A DNA stretch of 43,505 nucleotides from Gammaproteobacteria bacterium (lineage in GTDB: Bacteria; Pseudomonadota; Gammaproteobacteria; Steroidobacterales; Woeseiaceae). Positions 39,562 to 43,505 of this stretch are shown one piece after another. The notes beneath the pieces are model-generated. The model did no database searches. It had not been told where the DNA came from and saw only the letters and a list, made by a program, of their open reading frames with translations. The number at the start of each line of letters is the position of its first letter. Positions within the stretch are counted from its first letter, which is position 1. Location: positions 1 to 43,505 of the forward strand of contig JAOTVR010000024.1 of assembly GCA_029863305.1 (NCBI GenBank), given 5' to 3'. The translations under genes were made by a program, and so were the position numbers.

Positions 39562-40059
39562 ATGGATAAGCTGCATCGATTTTGGAAACGCGTCGTCGAC
39601 GTTCTCGATCCCGCCGGGGACTGGCTGGCGTTGCTGCCGATTCGCCTGTTGATGGCTTACGAATTCGGCAAAGCCGGCATGATGAAATTCAATGGCAATA
39701 ACTGGTTCGGCAACGTGCAAGACAACTTTCCGTTTCCATTCAACGTCGTTCCGGTCGAAATCAGCTGGTTTCTTGCGACCTGGTCCGAAATACTCGGCGC
39801 TGCCGGGCTCGTTCTCGGCCTGTTCACGAGATTCTGGGCCGTGAGCCTCATCATTCTGAGCATCGTTGCCATCGCGGGCGTTCACTGGCCCGACGACTAC
39901 TCGAGTTTCGCCGAGCTCTGGAAAGGCTATGCAGTGTCCAACAAGGGATTCGGCAACTACCGTATCCCGCTGTTGTTCCTGGCCATGCTTGTACCGCTCG
40001 TATTCAAGGGCGCCGGCAAGCTCAGTCTCGATCACGTGCTGGCGAAACGCTTCCGCTAG
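39562..40059 (+). CDS. hvfX: DoxX-family membrane protein (HvfX/BufD-like)
   Basis: Four-helix membrane protein of 165 residues. The DoxX features are LLPIRLLMAYEFGKAGMMKFNG (helix 1), WFLATWSEILGAAGLVLGLFTRFWAVSLIILSIVAI (helices 2 and 3) and the last helix RIPLLFLAMLVPLVFKGAGKLSLDHVL. Members next to DUF692 and DUF2063 genes are called HvfX or BufD. A strong AGGAG ribosome binding site lies 7 bases before the ATG, 11 bases after hvfC. The last four bases CTAG are also the stop of the convergent OsmC gene. The role in the pathway is not established. Confidence 0.87.
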   Translation: MDKLHRFWKRVVDVLDPAGDWLALLPIRLLMAYEFGKAGMMKFNGNNWFGNVQDNFPFPFNVVPVEISWFLATWSEILGAAGLVLGLFTRFWAVSLIILSIVAIAGVHWPDDYSSFAELWKGYAVSNKGFGNYRIPLLFLAMLVPLVFKGAGKLSLDHVLAKRFR

Positions 40060-40538
40060 GGTGCAGATCGTTCGTGGCTGGTGGCCTGAGTTTTTGCAGC
40101 GGCGCTGCTGATCCGGACCTCGGCTTCGAGATGCGAATCCGCGATGAGCGAATTCGTGATCAGGCAGTGTTTTTCCGCCATTTCAAGCAGCCGTTCCGCC
40201 TTACTTTCTCGCGTGCCCTCCGGGACTTCCAGCGCTGCCCGGATGTTGAAGCCCGTGAACCGCGTGACTTTTTCGACCTTTTCCAGCACGCCGTCCACGT
40301 TGCAGCTGAGGGCATGCCAGTCGAGATCGGAGGCTTTGGCGATTGCCTTGAACGACAAGATGAAGCAGTCCGCTACAGCGGCTACCAGCAGGGTCTCGGG
40401 TGACCATTCGTCGCCTGGCCCACCGAACTCAGCCGGGGCTGCCGACTCAAGATCCGGCAGGCCCGGGCTGGACAACGTGACATTGCCTGCCGATTTGGCT
40501 GCTGCCGCCACAAGGTATGTATGGGGATAATCCTGCAC
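40056..40538 (-). CDS. OsmC-family peroxiredoxin-like protein
   Basis: OsmC/Ohr superfamily protein of 160 residues, expected to reduce organic hydroperoxides through a pair of cysteines. Cys58 in LLVAAVADCFILSF and Cys125 in EKHCLITNSL are the catalytic and resolving positions; the Glu of PETLLVAAV is also conserved. The N-terminus HTYLVAAAAKSAGNVTLSSPGLPDL shows the typical opening of the YhfA/OsmC branch. It shares its stop tetranucleotide CTAG with hvfX on the other strand. No regulator of OhrR type is adjacent. An 86-base gap separates it from the next minus-strand gene. Confidence 0.9.
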   Translation of the reverse strand: MQDYPHTYLVAAAAKSAGNVTLSSPGLPDLESAAPAEFGGPGDEWSPETLLVAAVADCFILSFKAIAKASDLDWHALSCNVDGVLEKVEKVTRFTGFNIRAALEVPEGTRESKAERLLEMAEKHCLITNSLIADSHLEAEVRISSAAAKTQATSHERSAP

Positions 40539-40624
40539 GATTATTTCTCCTGTCTGCGGATCGTAGACTCGAACGCGGCAAACGATCCGGCAATACGTAG
40601 ATCACACAGGCACACAACGGATGC

Positions 40625-41347
40625 TCAGCGCTTGAGGGCTGACAAAATCTCTTTGAGGAGCTGATTATTCTCCGACTGCAAATCGCGAGTCTCGCGTGCA
40701 ATTGACAGAACTTCGTCCTGCATGCCCTGGCTGCGATCAAGGTTTTCGCGGGCCTGCTGGTTGATCGCCGCTGAATCGTCCATGATTGCCCGCGCTTTTT
40801 TCGCCTGTCTGCCAACCGCAATGAACGCGAATACGAGCAGTCCGATCAACAACAGCCAGATGCCATATTTCGACATGAACCACAGGGCACCGACAGATCC
40901 GCCGGTGGAGTAAAGCGCTGTGATCGACGCCTGGTACTCGGCTGGGCCCATCCAGCGCTGCTCGGCATCCGAATAGTAGAGTGTCTGACGATCAGACAGC
41001 CAGTAGTAGTAGCTCTGTGATGCGAGCCGCTCCTCCGGTATGTCCACCAACTCGAAATCGACCATGCCAATGCTGCTAAAGCCCGAGTCGAACCCGGCGG
41101 CCTCGGTGGACCGGACGAGCGCGCCGACAAGCTTCACCTCGCCATCATAGGGAAGATCAGCATCCTGAAGTCGGTAGATACCGTCGCCGGTCACCTCAAA
41201 ACCGGCGGTACCCGGCAATGCAGCAACATACGCCTCCCAGGCCGCAATCAACGAGTCCCGATCGGGTTCTGCCGCCGCAGCCTGAGCTGCAATCAGGCCA
41301 GGCAACAGGAAAAGGATGCTTGCTGTTCTTCGTACCGAGAATGCCAT
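40625..41347 (-). CDS. Unrecognised exported protein with membrane helix and coiled coil
   Basis: Protein of 240 residues that I do not recognise. Residues 1-26 look like a signal peptide (ASILFLLPGLIAAQAAAAEP). A globular periplasmic part of about 120 residues, rich in Tyr and Trp (SQSYYYWLSDRQTLYYSDAEQRW), follows. A single helix at about 154-179 (WFMSKYGIWLLLIGLLVFAFIAVG) then a basic stop-transfer sequence and a 45-residue charged helix likely to form a coiled coil in the cytoplasm (LDRSQGMQDEVLSIARETRDLQSENNQLLKEIL). I choose ATG 41347 over 41383 because it begins the signal peptide. It starts 38 bases after the lpdA stop. Confidence 0.75.
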   Translation of the reverse strand: MAFSVRRTASILFLLPGLIAAQAAAAEPDRDSLIAAWEAYVAALPGTAGFEVTGDGIYRLQDADLPYDGEVKLVGALVRSTEAAGFDSGFSSIGMVDFELVDIPEERLASQSYYYWLSDRQTLYYSDAEQRWMGPAEYQASITALYSTGGSVGALWFMSKYGIWLLLIGLLVFAFIAVGRQAKKARAIMDDSAAINQQARENLDRSQGMQDEVLSIARETRDLQSENNQLLKEILSALKR

Positions 41348-41384
41348 CGATTGAACGCCTGCCGACCAGGGTCGCCGGTGCACT

Positions 41385-43133
41385 TTACTGACTCTTCTTC
41401 GGCATGTACAAGTCAGTCAAAGTGCCGTCATACGCTTCAGCCGCGAATGCAATGGTCTCGGAAAGCGTCGGGTGCGGATGAACGGTCAGACCGATATCGG
41501 CGGCGTCGGCACCCATTTCGATAGCCAGGCCAATTTCGGCGATCAGGTCCCCTGCACTCGGCCCCACAATAGCACCACCAAGAATGCGTTCTGTCTTCTT
41601 GTCCCATAACAGCTTGGTGAATCCCTCGGATCGACCTAGCGACAATGCACGACCACTCGCAGCCCACGGAATTTGCGTCTTGTCGTAGTCAATTCCCTGC
41701 GCTTTCGCCTCGGTCTCGGTCAAGCCGACCCAGGCGATCTCAGGGTCAGTGTAGGCAACAGACGGAATCGTCCGCGCGTCGAAATAGCTTTTCCTGCCGG
41801 CGGCGACCTCCGCCGCAACTTTCGCCTCGTGCGTTGCCTTGTGCGCCAGCATCGGTCCCGGCACGACATCGCCAATGGCAAAGATATTCGGCACGTTGGT
41901 GCGCATCTGCTTATCGACCGGGATCACGCCACGGTCGTCCACCTGGATGCCTGCGTTGGCCGCATCCAGCTGATCGCCATTTGCACGTCGACCAACAGCG
42001 ACCAGCACACGGTCGTAGACACCGATTGCGGGCGCGTTCTTGCCTTCGAAGGTGACTTCGATTCCGGGAACGGTTGGCCGCATGCCGACGACCTTTGTTG
42101 AAGTCATGATTGCTTCGTAGCGATTATTGACGACTTTCAGAAACGGGCGCAGCAGATCCTTGTCTGTTCCCGGCATTAGTGAGTCCATCAATTCGACGAC
42201 GCTGACCTCTGTGCCAAGTGCACTGTAGACACAAGCCATCTCCAGGCCAATGATCCCACCGCCAACCACGAGCATGCGTTTCGGCAAAGGATCGAGTTCA
42301 AGCGCGCCGGTCGAATCGATAATGCGCGGATCATCCGGCAGTCCCGGTAACATGATGCTCTCGGATCCTGCAGCGATGATGCACTGTTCGAACGCCAATA
42401 CCTCACCGCTGTCGAGCACCAGGCTGTTTGCCGACTGGAACTTTGCGCTCCCGTGCACGACGGTTACCTTGCGCTGCCTGGCCAGTTGCGTAAGACCGCC
42501 CGTGAGTCTGCCGACGACCTCGTTTTTCCAGTGACGCAGCTTTAATGCATCGATCCTGGGTTGGCCAAACGAAACACCGTGATCCGACATCGCCCTGGCA
42601 TCGTCGATCACTTTCGCCGCATGCAGCAGGGCTTTCGATGGTATGCAGCCGACATTCAGACATACACCGCCGAGCGTGTCCCAGCGTTCGACGAGGGTGA
42701 CGTTCATACCGAGATCGGCGGCACGAAAGGCCGCTGTATAGCCGCCCGGGCCGGCTCCAATGACGACCAGCTGAGCCGATTGTGCCGGTGCGACAACCTG
42801 CACCGCGCCAGTGGCCGCCGCGATTTCTTCTGCCGACATCGTGCGCGTCTGCGTCGGATCGATCAATTGCTCCCCTGCACTGATCAGTTCATCCGCCGCC
42901 TCGATGGTGACGACGACATCACCGGCTGAGACCTTATCGCCGGGAGCAACATGAACCGAAATGACCGTACCGGCATGGCTTGCCGGAACATCCATTGCGG
43001 CTTTGTCCGTTTCGATCGTGACCAGCCCGTCCTCGATCGCAACAGTGTCGCCGGGGGAAACGAGAATATCGATGACTTCGACTGCCGTGAAGTCGCCCAG
43101 ATCCGGAACCGTCAGTTTGACCTGTTGCGCCAC
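41385..43133 (-). CDS. lpdA: Dihydrolipoyl dehydrogenase with N-terminal lipoyl domain
   Basis: E3 of the pyruvate dehydrogenase complex, 582 residues, longer than the usual 470 because of an N-terminal lipoyl domain (residues 1-80) with lipoyl-lysine 44 in ETDKAAMDV. A linker leads to the FAD-binding site GAGPGG (126-131), the redox disulfide Cys158/Cys163 in GGVCLNVGCIPSKALL, the NAD site VVGGGIIGLEMACVYSALGTEV and the C-terminal His-Glu pair in TVHPHPTLSE. This lipoyl-E3 form is known from Neisseria, Ralstonia and others. The GTG start 43133 overlaps the E2 stop by one base (TAGTG), so the frame extension to 43286 is discarded. Confidence 0.94.
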   Translation of the reverse strand: MAQQVKLTVPDLGDFTAVEVIDILVSPGDTVAIEDGLVTIETDKAAMDVPASHAGTVISVHVAPGDKVSAGDVVVTIEAADELISAGEQLIDPTQTRTMSAEEIAAATGAVQVVAPAQSAQLVVIGAGPGGYTAAFRAADLGMNVTLVERWDTLGGVCLNVGCIPSKALLHAAKVIDDARAMSDHGVSFGQPRIDALKLRHWKNEVVGRLTGGLTQLARQRKVTVVHGSAKFQSANSLVLDSGEVLAFEQCIIAAGSESIMLPGLPDDPRIIDSTGALELDPLPKRMLVVGGGIIGLEMACVYSALGTEVSVVELMDSLMPGTDKDLLRPFLKVVNNRYEAIMTSTKVVGMRPTVPGIEVTFEGKNAPAIGVYDRVLVAVGRRANGDQLDAANAGIQVDDRGVIPVDKQMRTNVPNIFAIGDVVPGPMLAHKATHEAKVAAEVAAGRKSYFDARTIPSVAYTDPEIAWVGLTETEAKAQGIDYDKTQIPWAASGRALSLGRSEGFTKLLWDKKTERILGGAIVGPSAGDLIAEIGLAIEMGADAADIGLTVHPHPTLSETIAFAAEAYDGTLTDLYMPKKSQ

Positions 43134-43505
43134 TACAGAGTCGCCTGAAGCAATGCGTCCACCTCGGTCAGTTTCTGACCAAGGAATGTTGTGAAGCGCA
43201 CCGCTGCCGCACCGTCGATTACCCGATGGTCGTAAGACAGCGACAACGGCAGCATCAGCCGCGGCTCGAACTCCGAACCGTTCCACACCGGCTGCACCGA
43301 CGAGCGCGATACTCCGAGGATGGCCACCTCCGGTGCATTAACGATCGGCGTAAATGCCGTGCCGCCAATACCACCAAGGCTTGAAATGGTAAATGTCGCG
43401 CCTTGCAGCTGCGGTGTCCTGAGCTTACCGTCACGCGCAGCAGCGGACAGCACGCCAAGCTCGTCTGCGAGTTCATAAACGTCTTTCTTGTCCGCATCGC
43501 GTATC
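43133..43505 (-). CDS. aceF: Pyruvate dehydrogenase E2 (dihydrolipoyl acetyltransferase), 3' part
   Basis: C-terminal 120 or so residues of the acetyltransferase catalytic domain; the rest lies beyond the right edge. The active-site motif is [16 protein letters not shown], with the catalytic His and Asp of H-x-x-x-D-G. The preceding [31 protein letters not shown] is the conserved acyltransferase segment that distinguishes PDH E2 from BCKDH E2 only weakly; the order E2 then lipoyl-E3 supports pyruvate dehydrogenase. The stop TAG overlaps the lpdA GTG start. Confidence 0.93.
   Translation of the reverse strand, partial: IRDADKKDVYELADELGVLSAAARDGKLRTPQLQGATFTISSLGGIGGTAFTPIVNAPEVAILGVSRSSVQPVWNGSEFEPRLMLPLSLSYDHRVIDGAAAVRFTTFLGQKLTEVDALLQATL

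Overview
The window is a dense, ordinary-looking stretch of chromosome from a free-living gammaproteobacterium. I base this on gene order: the rsxABCDGE-nth cluster behind metG, the dcd-mrp pair, the purM-purN / DUF2066 / CDP-alcohol phosphatidyltransferase / AI-2E permease / hda block, and holC-valS behind pepA are all arrangements typical of Gammaproteobacteria. The mix (RNF complex, type IV pilus motors, E2 plus lipoyl-E3 pyruvate dehydrogenase) would fit a marine or sediment lineage near Woeseiaceae/Chromatiales, but that placement is a guess. I see no rRNA, tRNA, CRISPR array, insertion sequence, phage gene or attachment site. No stretch over 300 bases lacks a gene; the largest gap (24796-25073) holds a divergent promoter region.

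Layout. 1-4025: end of leucyl aminopeptidase pepA, holC and valS. 4176-8080: moxR ATPase, DUF58 protein and TgpA-like transglutaminase, a three-gene envelope/protease-like module. 7992-12681 (minus): UMF1-type MFS permease, prfC, rimI, an Fe-S uracil-DNA glycosylase and a phosphatidylserine-decarboxylase-like protein without the usual cleavage site. 12791-16722: proS, a lytic transglycosylase, acylphosphatase and a small lipoprotein (minus), then arsC-like and wrbA-like genes. 16771-20167 (minus): hda, AI-2E permease, CDP-alcohol phosphatidyltransferase and DUF2066 protein, divergent from purM-purN (20210-21873). 21885-24795 (minus): UROD-superfamily protein, dcd and mrp/apbC.

25074-29785 is the most unusual part: a HEAT-repeat protein fused to a Hanks-type Ser/Thr kinase, followed by two PilT-type pilus retraction ATPases. 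It lies between mrp and metG, which are divergent neighbours in E. coli. 29867-37894: metG, the complete rsxABCDGE electron-transport complex, nth and a DUF1841 gene, mostly with overlapping stop and start codons.

37931-40059 is an hvfB-hvfC-hvfX (bufB-bufC-bufD-like) set: a DUF692/MNIO enzyme that installs copper-binding heterocycles in RiPP precursors, its DUF2063 partner and a DoxX membrane protein. No DUF2282 (HvfA/bufferin) precursor is visible in the window, so either the substrate is encoded elsewhere or it is something new. 40056-43505 (minus): an OsmC-family protein, an unrecognised secreted/membrane coiled-coil protein, lipoyl-domain dihydrolipoyl dehydrogenase, and the end of the pyruvate dehydrogenase E2 gene.

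The best leads are the kinase-PilT-PilT module, the precursor-less MNIO cluster and the decarboxylase-like protein lacking its Gly-Ser.
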